Under the pieces are notes generated by a model. It saw only the letters and a list, made by a program, of their open reading frames with translations. It was not told the DNA's origin and made no database searches. Of a stretch of DNA of 64,000 nt, positions 1 through 6,251 are shown one piece after another. The stretch is taken from NCBI GenBank assembly GCA_944321465.1, contig CALULL010000018.1, forward strand, positions 1 to 64,000. The letters are read 5' to 3'. This stretch comes from an uncultured Bacteroides sp. (GTDB lineage: Bacteria > Bacteroidota > Bacteroidia > Bacteroidales > Bacteroidaceae). Position 1 is the stretch's first letter, and each line of letters begins with the position of its first letter. The translations under genes were made by a program, and so were the position numbers.

Positions 1-69
1 CATATCAAATTTCTTGCTGAAATCATCTACCATACAGAAAATATCCGTAATTTTGTCTTGGGTAATCAT
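1..69 (-). CDS. IS982-like transposase, N-terminal fragment running off the left edge
   Basis: Reading the minus strand from the CAT at 67-69 gives 23 codons beginning MITQDKITDIFCMVDDFSKK, which then leave the window. This start resembles the N-terminus of IS982-family DDE transposases found in Bacteroides (typically an MxTxDKVTEIFCxxDDFC pattern). The family call rests on that short stretch only. Whether the rest is intact cannot be seen. It sits in a region already marked by another transposase remnant. Confidence 0.6.
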   Translation of the reverse strand, partial: MITQDKITDIFCMVDDFSKKFDM

Positions 70-356
70 AGAATCTTATTTTTTTGTAAGTTATTGTTTG
101 TCAGACTCAAATTTACAAAATATTTCTGTGATCACCTATTTCCCTTTCCATTATTAACTTATTAGCTTATCCCGAACTCACGTATAAGTTCTTATCCGCA
201 TCGTGGATAGGAATTTTATTATTGCTGTCCGATAAACTCGATTAAATATAAAAATGTAGTACTCGGCCATTGTGTATCCTGTGGTCGAGTCTTATTTTAT
301 AATTCCAAGCCCCCCTCAAAAGATAGATAATTGGTAATCTTCTTTCTGTTCTACGT
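70..356. other. AT-rich gap between two transposase pieces
   Basis: No convincing gene is seen. It should hold the end of the IS982-like element, but I could not define a terminal inverted repeat by eye. The base composition is much more AT-rich than the housekeeping part of the window. Confidence 0.4.
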
Positions 357-590
357 TTAATAGCGTTTCCCAATCTTTTTCGGATGATTAAACAGGCTGT
401 AGAAATCGACATAGTACATAAGCGTAATCCGCATCATGGTGGCAAGTCCGGAGAAACTCCATGAACGTGTCAGTCTCTTTTTCATTACCATCAGAAGCAG
501 ATTGGCTATAAGCGTCACCCAAATCTGTATCTTTCATGGTCTTGACTTTGAGCCATACATGAAAAACGTTGCACTTCTATTTGGACACTT
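357..590 (-). pseudogene. IS4-family transposase, C-terminal remnant with frameshift
   Basis: On the minus strand one frame reads HVWLKVKTM and the next frame continues KIQIWVTLIANLLLMVMKKR, then through SFSGLATMMRITLMYYVDFY to a stop at 357-359. The pattern (hydrophobic strand, KTxxxxxIWVTLIANLLL, then an LMYYxxxY tail) is typical of the C-terminus of IS4-family DDE transposases such as those carrying DUF4372. The frame change at about 531-537 and the missing N-terminal two thirds show that it is dead. It marks this edge as a site of earlier insertions. Confidence 0.6.
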
Positions 591-1026
591 CACACTAATA
601 ATAAGGTTTGCAGGAGCGGAAAGAGATTACTTAAGTAACTTGGGGATAGTACCACTCCCGATTTCATCGACCTGACGGCGATAGGTTCCTTTGTCCACTT
701 TTTTCGTTTCCATCATCAGTCGCCCGACGTGTGTTCGACTGTCACCAAAGTCGAACTGTTGCCTATGCGCCTTGCTGGTATGTTGACTTACTACGTTTAG
801 TAGTTTAGTAGTTTGGAGATAAAAAACGGTTTGCTGAATATGGCGTGAAGCCTGCCGATTTCAGCCCTTCTTCCGTGATGCCCCTGCTTCTGTTAGTTGC
901 AACGGGGGTCTGCCGATGAAACCACTACACACTTTATACATCACCAAAAGAGATAAAGCAGCTCTTCATTAGACATCAAAATATTACAATAGTACAGAAA
1001 ACCTCACGTATTCATACTGAAAACAA
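591..1026. other. Degenerate non-coding stretch
   Basis: Only short, broken reading frames are visible on either strand. A small direct repeat of TAGTAGTTT-like units lies near 800-830. I see no RNA gene or recognisable protein remnant here. Confidence 0.35.
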
Positions 1027-1040
1027 ATGTAATATTACAT
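1027..1040. promoter_or_regulatory. 14-bp perfect palindrome, possible operator
   Basis: ATGTAATATTACAT is a perfect palindrome and shares the ATTACA/TGTAAT half-sites seen in the promoter of the XRE gene at 1416. It could be an additional operator for that regulator. In such AT-rich DNA a chance palindrome is possible. Confidence 0.3.
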
Positions 1041-1113
1041 ACGCAATTACGTGCGAACCGTACTGACATTACTATAATACACAATAGGAGAGGATGTAGC
1101 TATGTACAATAAA

Positions 1114-1139
1114 CAATTATATAATACGGTTATAAACAG
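1114..1139. other. Possible degenerate dif-like site
   Basis: The stretch around ATAATACGGTTAT resembles the core of the two dif copies at 2007 and 6654 (CATAATACGGATTATG), but the centre is one base short and the outer arms match poorly. If real, it would put the XRE gene inside a dif-bounded remnant. It may equally be chance in AT-rich DNA. Confidence 0.2.
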
Positions 1140-1348
1140 CAATTTATTAGGCATTATTAAATTAAAGATACAAATACAAGGCTTCTTCTTTTCCAACTAG
1201 GGCTATCCTCGGCTTTGCTACAACTAATCAATACATATAACACTGTATATAAACAAAATACACGAATATGCTAAATCGCTTTATATAGTCTATTTTGTAA
1301 GTTTCTTTTCAACCTCCCGATGTTTGCTGATGAACCGTAGTCTTTCTT

Positions 1349-1407
1349 ATTACATTTGTAATTTACGTTTGTTATTACTACTTTTGTACCCAGAATACAT
1401 TTGTAAT
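1349..1407 (+). promoter_or_regulatory. Promoter and putative operators of the XRE gene
   Basis: TTTG at 1355-1358, 20 bases, then TACTTTTG at 1379-1386 is a textbook Bacteroidales promoter for the gene starting at 1416. The -33 box lies inside the palindrome ATTACATTTGTAAT (1349-1362; 6-bp arms). A near-copy, AATACATTTGTAAT, lies at 1394-1407 between the expected start of transcription and the ATG. Two copies bracketing the promoter suggest autorepression by the encoded HTH protein. That binding is inferred. Confidence 0.6.
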
Positions 1408-1415
1408 TTTGACAT

Positions 1416-1835
1416 ATGGAGATAAAAGATCGATTTAAGATGATTATGGACAGGGAACGACTCAGCATAAGTGCGTTCGCGGAAAGTATAGGAGTTTCGC
1501 AAGCAACGATTTCTCACATCATGTCAGGGCGCAATAGGTACCCGAGTACTGATGTCATTTTGCGCTTGCGTCAACGGTATGCCGATATTAGTTTAGAATG
1601 GTTGCTCACCGGGCACGGCAATATGACCGCAGATAGTTCCATGTCAAATTTTCCGCAAAACGACAGCATCCCTTCAGGGAAAAACTCCCAAGGTGTATGT
1701 GCGAATAGTACTGATATGTCGATGGTGCCAACAACAATTGAATGCGGGATTGAAAAGCCCCACAAAAGAATAATAGAAATACGTGTTTTTTTTGATGATA
1801 ACACTTTTGAAATATTCAGACCTGTATCTCTTTAG
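1416..1835 (+). CDS. XRE-family HTH repressor-like protein
   Basis: 139 residues. Residues 1-70 form a Cro/CI-type helix-turn-helix (ISAFAESIGVSQATISHIMS as helices 2-3, followed by the SLEWLLTGHG motif common in Bacteroidetes phage-type repressors). Residues 75-115 are low-complexity and the C-terminus is a short unrecognised segment. It reads toward the dif-bounded element whose replication gene starts 265 bases downstream. That layout recalls the RstR repressor and rstA gene of CTX-type phages, but the dif copy lies between the two genes here, so it may instead be a neighbour's relic. Moderate GC, unlike the GC-rich chromosome to the right. Confidence 0.75.
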   Translation: MEIKDRFKMIMDRERLSISAFAESIGVSQATISHIMSGRNRYPSTDVILRLRQRYADISLEWLLTGHGNMTADSSMSNFPQNDSIPSGKNSQGVCANSTDMSMVPTTIECGIEKPHKRIIEIRVFFDDNTFEIFRPVSL

Positions 1836-2006
1836 TGGAAGGAGCAAACTTCCTTTCAGAGCGCAACAAATATTCTAAACGAAAAAAGGTAAAACTTGCC
1901 GCTTGCCCGCGACACCTGTTACTATAGCGTTATGTGCGTTTGGCGACGATAGGGTAATGTGTCTCTTCAAGCGATCAACACCGAGAAGTAGTTTGAGCAT
2001 GCATAT
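1836..2006. other. Gap between XRE gene and dif
   Basis: A small GGAAG/CTTCC hairpin with a 7-base loop follows the XRE stop (about 1838-1855) and could act as a weak terminator. Nothing else is recognised. Confidence 0.3.
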
Positions 2007-2034
2007 ATTAAACATAATACGGATTATGCAAAAT
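2007..2034 (-). other. dif-type XerC/XerD site, left copy
   Basis: On the plus strand an 11-bp arm ATTAAACATAA, a 6-bp centre TACGGA and an 11-bp arm TTATGCAAAAT follow one another. The reverse complement therefore has a XerC-like arm ending GCATAA, centre TCCGTA and XerD-like arm TTATGTTTAAT, the same architecture as E. coli dif (GCATAA, centre, TTATGTTAAAT). From base 2013 to 2035 it is identical to the copy at 6660-6682. It marks the left end of the element and probably supplies the chromosomal XerD arm. Confidence 0.8.
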
Positions 2035-2045
2035 TACGTTTGTTA
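2034..2045 (+). promoter_or_regulatory. Candidate -7 box or operator of the replication gene, overlapping dif
   Basis: TTACGTTTGTTA here is identical to 1363-1374 in the XRE promoter. It contains TACGTTTG (2035-2042), which fits the Bacteroidales -7 pattern TAnnTTTG. No good -33 TTG lies at the right distance, and that position falls inside the dif site, so the upstream half of this promoter would differ between integrated and circular forms. Whether the shared 12-mer is an operator or just two -7 boxes is open. Confidence 0.4.
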
Positions 2046-2099
2046 GGTCGTTGAGTTTCGCTGCTTTAAACAAAAAATCGTTCCAAACGTAAAAAGATT

Positions 2100-3197
2100 A
2101 TGACAAAAAAAGCGAAACAACCGACCGCCCCCATTAACGGTATTAACACAAATTATGCCATATCGTGTGACTGGCTTTCTGTTTACTGTCTGACTACTAA
2201 AAGTATAGACGGAATGATATCCCATTTAACGGATGAAAAATTTCGTTTTAAGCAAACGGAAAACAGTTCCAGGCAATTTCGGTATATTACAAATGTGTAC
2301 ACCGAAAACAACGACCTTTACGCCGTCATCCAAACGTGCCCTTACTCCTCCATTATCCATCCACGGGGCGCAATCATCAAGCTACATAACAGGGAACTGT
2401 ATAAGCCCGACTTTGCCCGCCGTCTACTGTCTTTTATGCGCCGATACGGGTTCGTTTATCGCAATATATCAAGGCTTGATGTGGCGTTTGACTGCAATAG
2501 CTTTAAAAATGGCCTGCACGCTCGGCGTATCATAAGCAAATTAATAGAAGGTAAGTATGTCAAGAACCACCAAGGAAAAGCCCGTTTGGAGTTCGACACA
2601 TCTACGCCGAAAATGTTTCAAGGTATAACGTTTGGTTCGTCCTCTTCTGCTGTGACGGTTGTGCTGTATAACAAGACAAAAGAACTGAAGGAAGTGAAGG
2701 ACAAGCCGTACATCCGGGAAAGATGGCGAAAGAACGGCATAGACGAAACGCGGGAAGTATGGCGCGTAGAAATACGTATCAAGCCCGACGCTACCCACCT
2801 TATAAATGTAGGTACAGGCGAATTGTTTAGATTAGAAGCCGAACATCTAAAAATGCAAAATGCAATAGAGCGTGTGTTTTTCGTCTATGCAGGCAAATAC
2901 TTTTCTTTCAAGGTTGCGGGAAAGGATACCAATAAATCAAGGTTGCGCGACCTCGAACTATTCGACCCTCCAAAAGACCTAACAACCATCCCGACCCGGA
3001 TAACAAATGCGAGCGACACGACACGTGCGGATAAAATATTTTTGAAAAAGTTGTGCAATATAGTACGAGAACTGCGCGAAGTCCCGGATGAACTGCAAGA
3101 CGCTGTAGAATTTGTTCGCAGTTGCTTTTGCTTGCAAAAATCCCTAACCCGATATTATTACCAGGTGGTCGAGCCGTCGCCTTACGAGAGAGGTTAA
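2100..3197 (+). CDS. Rolling-circle replication initiation protein (Rep_trans/RstA-like)
   Basis: 365 residues, likely initiating replication of the element by nicking one strand. Visible hallmarks are the SRLDVAFD motif at about residues 122-129 (acidic metal-binding pair as in the replication initiation factor family that includes phage RstA and plasmid Rep_trans proteins) and the later EVWRVEIRIK strand at about 221-230 with the conserved Arg and Glu. A Tyr-rich C-terminus (RYYYQVVEPSPYE) could hold the catalytic tyrosine or be incidental. Length fits the family. It is the first gene inside the left dif and is probably followed in the same transcript by the 94-codon gene at 3244. The family call is from motifs only. 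Confidence 0.75.
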   Translation: MTKKAKQPTAPINGINTNYAISCDWLSVYCLTTKSIDGMISHLTDEKFRFKQTENSSRQFRYITNVYTENNDLYAVIQTCPYSSIIHPRGAIIKLHNRELYKPDFARRLLSFMRRYGFVYRNISRLDVAFDCNSFKNGLHARRIISKLIEGKYVKNHQGKARLEFDTSTPKMFQGITFGSSSSAVTVVLYNKTKELKEVKDKPYIRERWRKNGIDETREVWRVEIRIKPDATHLINVGTGELFRLEAEHLKMQNAIERVFFVYAGKYFSFKVAGKDTNKSRLRDLELFDPPKDLTTIPTRITNASDTTRADKIFLKKLCNIVRELREVPDELQDAVEFVRSCFCLQKSLTRYYYQVVEPSPYERG

Positions 3198-3243
3198 TGC
3201 CTGCGTTAACAGTATATAGCCCCTTCTAAAAACATATAGTCCT

Positions 3244-3528
3244 ATGATATACGACATTGAAAACCCCGTGTGCGAATGTTCAGAGTTTATTACGTTCAGC
3301 GAACTAATGGCAACAAAGAAAAAATACTATACGGTGGAATGCGCCAACGAAGAAAGTGCAGAACATTTCGCCGATATAGTAGCCCAAAGATACCCGTTAA
3401 ATCATATACTATTAATACGCATATCGGGTTGCTTCGTTACCCTACTACACGACCCGAAACCCGGTCTAATGGCTGTAGTCGTGCGCAACCCGTTGACATC
3501 GCCCCGCTGCAAAGCGTCCGTGAAGTAA
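3244..3528 (+). CDS. Unknown small protein of the dif-bounded element
   Basis: 94 residues, no family recognised. It begins 46 bases after the replication gene, so it is probably co-transcribed. The N-terminal third is acidic, followed by a KKKYYTVECANEESAEHFAD stretch that looks like a small alpha/beta fold, and a basic tail. In CTX-type phages this position is held by a ssDNA-binding protein (RstB), but nothing in the sequence itself proves that role. An overlapping frame starting at 3270 is also open and cannot be fully excluded. Confidence 0.5.
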   Translation: MIYDIENPVCECSEFITFSELMATKKKYYTVECANEESAEHFADIVAQRYPLNHILLIRISGCFVTLLHDPKPGLMAVVVRNPLTSPRCKASVK

Positions 3529-3581
3529 CACGGACGCGCGTTTGACGTGCGCTCTTCCCCTCCGGGCTGACGTTCAGCCTG

Positions 3582-3613
3582 TTTGCCCGGATACGGAAAA
3601 TACGGTATCTTTG
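3582..3613 (+). promoter_or_regulatory. Consensus promoter inside the element
   Basis: TTTG at 3582-3585, 20 bases, then TATCTTTG at 3606-3613, a perfect Bacteroidales promoter. Transcription should begin near 3620, almost at the ATG at 3622, so the mini-gene there would be nearly leaderless. Otherwise this promoter reads into the GC-rich non-coding island. Confidence 0.7.
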
Positions 3614-3621
3614 CCCTCGCT

Positions 3622-3729
3622 ATGAACAACAATAGGCATTACAGATATATACTTCGTTGGTATCGTACGGGGGCAATCGCCGGCGCAATCTTTGCAGTCG
3701 TCGCGACCCTCCTGCGCTCCTGCGCATAA
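3622..3729 (+). CDS. 35-residue membrane mini-protein (putative)
   Basis: ATG at 3622 opens a 35-codon frame: a polar, basic N-terminus (MNNNRHYRYILRWYR), one hydrophobic span (GAIAGAIFAVVATLL) and a short tail. It directly follows the consensus promoter at 3582-3613. The layout (basic end plus one membrane helix) is seen in phage coat or minor coat proteins and in small membrane toxins. No homolog is recognised. The GC-rich context makes chance open frames common, so the promoter is the main support. Confidence 0.4.
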   Translation: MNNNRHYRYILRWYRTGAIAGAIFAVVATLLRSCA

Positions 3730-3899
3730 GCCCGCCCACCCGCGCGGGCGGCTCTGCTCGCGCCTTGCCGCCGAAAGGCCGCAAAAGTGCGCGGCACGCC
3801 GCGCACCCTTGCGGCTGCCCGGCGGCTGCGTCCCTCGTTCGCCATTGCCCGCGCCTGCCCTGGGTTACCCCCTCCGGCGTGGCACATCCTGCGGCAAAA

Positions 3900-3983
3900 G
3901 CGTCGGGCCCGTCGCCCGCCGCTGTTGCGGTGGCCGTGTCCTTTAGCGTCGGGCCCGTCGCCCGCCGCTGTTGCGGTGGCCGT
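3900..3983. repeat. 38-bp direct repeat, two copies, period 46
   Basis: The unit starting GCGTCGGGCCCGTCGCCCGC and ending GGTGGCCGT is present at 3900-3937 and 3946-3983 without a mismatch. The two copies are separated by 8 bases. A period of 46 is not a multiple of three, so this is not a coding repeat. Confidence 0.85.
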
Positions 3984-3999
3984 ATCGAATAAGCGGTAC

Positions 4000-4078
4000 G
4001 ATATTGAACATAATGCGACCCTGAATTATTTTCCCGCCCACAAGGAGCGGCAAAATAATTCGCATTATATTCAATATC
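4000..4078. repeat. Large two-tier hairpin with dif-like arms
   Basis: The lower stem pairs 4000-4017 with 4061-4078 (18 pairs, one mismatch). The upper stem pairs AATTATTTT at 4024-4032 with AAAATAATT at 4052-4060, then CCGC with GCGG, with a 9-base loop. About six bases (4018-4023) bulge on one side. ATTGAACATAA at 4003-4013 matches the dif arm ATTAAACATAA at 10 of 11 positions. On the other side AAAATAA, six bases (TTCGCA) and TTATATTCAAT make a dif-like arrangement. In ssDNA this would fold into a pseudo-dif with a bulged centre, as in CTX phage. A plain replication origin is an alternative. Confidence 0.6.
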
Positions 4079-4136
4079 CCGTTTAGGCGGCGGCGGCTAC
4101 CGCCGCACAAAGCCGCCGCCCTCCGGCTGTTGTCCC

Positions 4137-4364
4137 GCGCCGTCGCCGCCGGGGCACTATCGCGCCCCGTCACCTCCGCCGCTTGCCCGCCCCCCACCCC
4201 TGTAATGTTGCCCCATCCGGGCGAACGTTTACGAGTCCGGCCCGTCCTGCCGTTTCCCTCGCGCCGTCGTCGCCGGGGCACTTACGCGCCCCGCCACCTC
4301 CGCCGCTTGCCCGCCCCCCACCCCTTTAATATTACCCCATCCGGGCGGCGTTTACGAGTCCGGC
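4137..4364. repeat. About 104-bp imperfect direct repeat, period 124
   Basis: 4137-4241 and 4261-4364 align almost throughout: GCGCCGTCG start, GCCGGGGCACT, then CACCTCCGCCGCTTGCCCGC, CCCCATCCGGGCG and ACGAGTCCGGC. Differences are single substitutions and small indels. The units are separated by a 19-base spacer. Confidence 0.8.
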
Positions 4365-4404
4365 GGTAGCTCCCGCGCGGCTGCGCCGCTTGGGTCGACA
4401 CGCG

Positions 4405-4445
4405 CCGCGTATGGCGGCGGCTGCGCCGCCTGCTTCCATACGCGG
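4405..4445. repeat. Inverted repeat at the end of the GC-rich island
   Basis: CCGCGTATGG at 4405-4414 pairs with CCATACGCGG at 4436-4445, and the loop itself can pair GGCGGC with GCCGCC. There is no T-run, so a terminator role is unclear. It separates the GC-rich island from the promoter region of the next genes. Confidence 0.65.
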
Positions 4446-4484
4446 CTTATGTCGAAAAACTATGTTATACAACATATCGGAAAA

Positions 4485-4516
4485 GTTGCATATGTTGTTA
4501 ACTTGTTGTATCTTAG
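4485..4516 (+). promoter_or_regulatory. Putative promoter of the gene pair at 4570
   Basis: TTG at 4486-4488, 20 bases, then TATCTTAG at 4509-4516 (one mismatch pair from TAnnTTTG). The area is suddenly AT-rich after the GC island. A short palindrome, ATGTT-ATAC-AACAT, lies just upstream at about 4462-4475. Confidence 0.45.
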
Positions 4517-4569
4517 AGCATTGAAACAAATAAGATACCGTTAAGTTAAACCCCTTAAAAAATTACATT

Positions 4570-4884
4570 ATGATTTACAGTATTAATTACATCGACCGCG
4601 TTACGGGTAACCCGGACTCCGCCCCGTTGACGCAAAGCCTTAGAAGTGTGTACCTGTTCGCCCTTGGTTATTTTTCCTGCGATGATGACTTTAGTATTAT
4701 TGTTGTAGACGCTTTCAATGAACCTAAGAGTATAACAGATTATAAGTCGTTTATCCTCTATCGTGGTAAAGACGGTCGTATCCATTACTATCCAAGTAAT
4801 ATTATGGTTTCTTGGAGGGATAAACAAGTACGTTATATGGAACACCCTATATTGTTGTCTACGACAAAACAGTTAATCGGTTAA
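4570..4884 (+). CDS. Unknown protein of the dif-bounded element
   Basis: 104 residues, no family recognised. The sequence is acidic in the middle (CDDDFSIIVVDAFNEPKS) with alternating hydrophobic strands and no membrane span or signal peptide. It is preceded by an AT-rich promoter region and followed 10 bases later by a second small gene, so the two are likely translated from one mRNA. Codon use is more AT-rich than in the chromosomal genes to the right. Confidence 0.6.
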   Translation: MIYSINYIDRVTGNPDSAPLTQSLRSVYLFALGYFSCDDDFSIIVVDAFNEPKSITDYKSFILYRGKDGRIHYYPSNIMVSWRDKQVRYMEHPILLSTTKQLIG

Positions 4885-4894
4885 AGCAAATGTT

Positions 4895-5173
4895 ATGTCA
4901 CATATAAGTCGTTATTACATGGTGTTGCAAATAGTCGGCACCCGCGAAAACTCTCACAAGGCAGAGCCGCGTCACGTCGTAGTAGAAAGCGGTAGTAAGG
5001 TGTCTATCCTCCTGTCTGCCCTCCAGCATGTAAAAGACCCTAAAGTTTCCTATCTGTACGTCGGCGACAAATGGTGCAAAGAGTGCCCATACGTTGCAGA
5101 AGTCCGAAAAGAAAACGCCGACTACTACGCGGCGTTACACTTCCTTTTCGACCTCCGCCAACGGATGCGATAA
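4895..5173 (+). CDS. Unknown protein of the dif-bounded element
   Basis: 92 residues, starting 10 bases after the previous gene. It contains two cysteines in a WCKEC motif at about residues 66-70, which could bind a metal or form a disulfide, and a basic C-terminus (FDLRQRMR). No family recognised. Position and size are compatible with an accessory or DNA-binding factor of the element, but nothing more specific can be supported. Confidence 0.6.
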   Translation: MSHISRYYMVLQIVGTRENSHKAEPRHVVVESGSKVSILLSALQHVKDPKVSYLYVGDKWCKECPYVAEVRKENADYYAALHFLFDLRQRMR

Positions 5174-5187
5174 CGCCAACGGTTTAA

Positions 5188-5211
5188 GGAGCGCGGCTGT
5201 CGCCGCGCTCC
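5188..5211 (+). terminator. GC-rich hairpin after the two-gene unit
   Basis: GGAGCGCGGC and GCCGCGCTCC form a perfect 10-bp stem with a 4-base loop, 14 bases after the stop of the gene at 4895. No T-run follows, so termination efficiency is uncertain. Confidence 0.55.
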
Positions 5212-5348
5212 ATCGTTCCCGCCCACCCGCCCAGCGGTGGCGGCTCCGCCGCCCCCGCTTTTACGCTTCTTTATGTTAATAATGTGTAAACAAACATAAC
5301 GCCAAACTGTTAAAAAGTAAACATTCATTACCAAAACCCCGCCATCTC

Positions 5349-5381
5349 TGCACCATCCTTGCACCATCCCTGCGCTTTCTC
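5349..5381. repeat. Short 11-bp tandem repeat before the GKVGN-type gene
   Basis: TGCACCATCCT and TGCACCATCCC follow each other at 5349-5359 and 5360-5370, with a weaker third unit TGCGCTTTCTC. The 11-bp period equals about one helical turn. Iteron-like or regulator-binding roles are conceivable. The array is too short to be sure it is more than chance. Confidence 0.35.
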
Positions 5382-5465
5382 TGCTCAAAATAAATTTGCA
5401 CCTTTGCCGCAGGTTGAGAAGCTGTATCCGGCGTTCGGGTCAGTATTCCCTCGACCGCTAATATT

Positions 5466-6245
5466 ATGGCTATCGTTTCGGGTTTCCAGAACTCACGTTG
5501 GAGAGGAAAAGTAGGGAACAATGTTTTTAAGTATGTCCGGGGGCGCACCATCGTGCAGGAAATCCCAGACGAAAAGGCGACCACCCGCGTGCCAACGTCG
5601 TCGCAATCGCAACGGCAATTCCTGTTCGGCCTTGTAAATAGGTTTGCAAAGGAACATGCCGCCGATATAAATGTGTCGTTTGACAAGTCAAAGTATGGAA
5701 GTGAACGAAATAGGTTTTTTAAACTCAATTATCCCGGCTTTGCTGACGCTCTCCTGCCGTTGTATGAAACCGCGGGCGGTGACATCGACCAGGTTACGGA
5801 CGACCAAATAGAAGAGGCCGTAACCAACTACGCGACCGACAATCCTACCCGCATTTACCGCGTCAAAAAAGCGGGTTTCCCTACGAAATACCTCTCCGGC
5901 GAATGGAGCACGACCGACAATCCTATAGCTGTAGATGTATATTTGGGCGGCGTGAAAGTCGTTTCCGGCTCAAATAGATTGGAGCTTGCTACGGGAAAAT
6001 CATTCCGCATATCGGGCAATGTAACCGGGGCTGTTGTGTTGTCAATCGCGGACACCTCCAACGGCGCACCTTCCGATGTTAGCGCGTCAACTGCCCTAAC
6101 TTCTATAGTGTCGTCCCAAAACGAGTATAGCGGTCTGATAGCGGCGGCACAAAACAGAAAATACCTTGCATCCGTAAAAGTCGGCGGGCAAGAAATTGTA
6201 ACGCTTACCGCTTGGGAAGGTGGCGGCGAGGGAGATATGGGCTAA
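5466..6245 (+). CDS. GKVGN-type protein (DUF6266-like N-terminus) with beta-rich C-terminus
   Basis: 259 residues. The N-terminal 70 residues carry a pattern, GKVGNNVFKYVRGR then P, TRVPTSSQSQRQFLFG, that resembles Bacteroidetes DUF6266-type proteins (GKxGxxV, P, PRTxxQxxxR). Residues about 155-250 look like an immunoglobulin-like beta domain (repeated VxVYLGGVKV, SFRISGNVTGAVVL, YLASVKVGGQEIVTLTAW). No signal peptide. It is the largest gene of the right half of the element and ends six bases before a small hydrophobic gene, so it could be the structural protein. That is a guess from position and fold style, and no catalytic motif is seen. Confidence 0.6.
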   Translation: MAIVSGFQNSRWRGKVGNNVFKYVRGRTIVQEIPDEKATTRVPTSSQSQRQFLFGLVNRFAKEHAADINVSFDKSKYGSERNRFFKLNYPGFADALLPLYETAGGDIDQVTDDQIEEAVTNYATDNPTRIYRVKKAGFPTKYLSGEWSTTDNPIAVDVYLGGVKVVSGSNRLELATGKSFRISGNVTGAVVLSIADTSNGAPSDVSASTALTSIVSSQNEYSGLIAAAQNRKYLASVKVGGQEIVTLTAWEGGGEGDMG

Positions 6246-6251
6246 CGTATT

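Larger units (their letters stand above)
3730..4484. other. Extremely GC-rich non-coding island
   Basis: About 750 bases of mostly very GC-rich DNA (long runs of GCCGCC/CCCGCC) with direct repeats and hairpins listed separately. The short open frames on both strands here are chance products of the missing stop codons in GC-rich DNA. A single-strand origin, packaging signal or regulatory RNA would fit such an intergenic region in a filamentous-phage-like element. The function is not shown by the sequence. Confidence 0.5.

Noticed and set aside
436-675. 79-codon open frame on the plus strand
   Set aside because: The minus strand of the same stretch encodes a transposase C-terminus recognisable across a frameshift. 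The plus frame has no features.
3639-4369. Several overlapping open frames of 80-110 codons in the GC-rich island of the element
   Set aside because: They overlap each other on both strands, consist of Ala/Arg/Pro/Gly runs and arise from lack of stops in GC-rich DNA.
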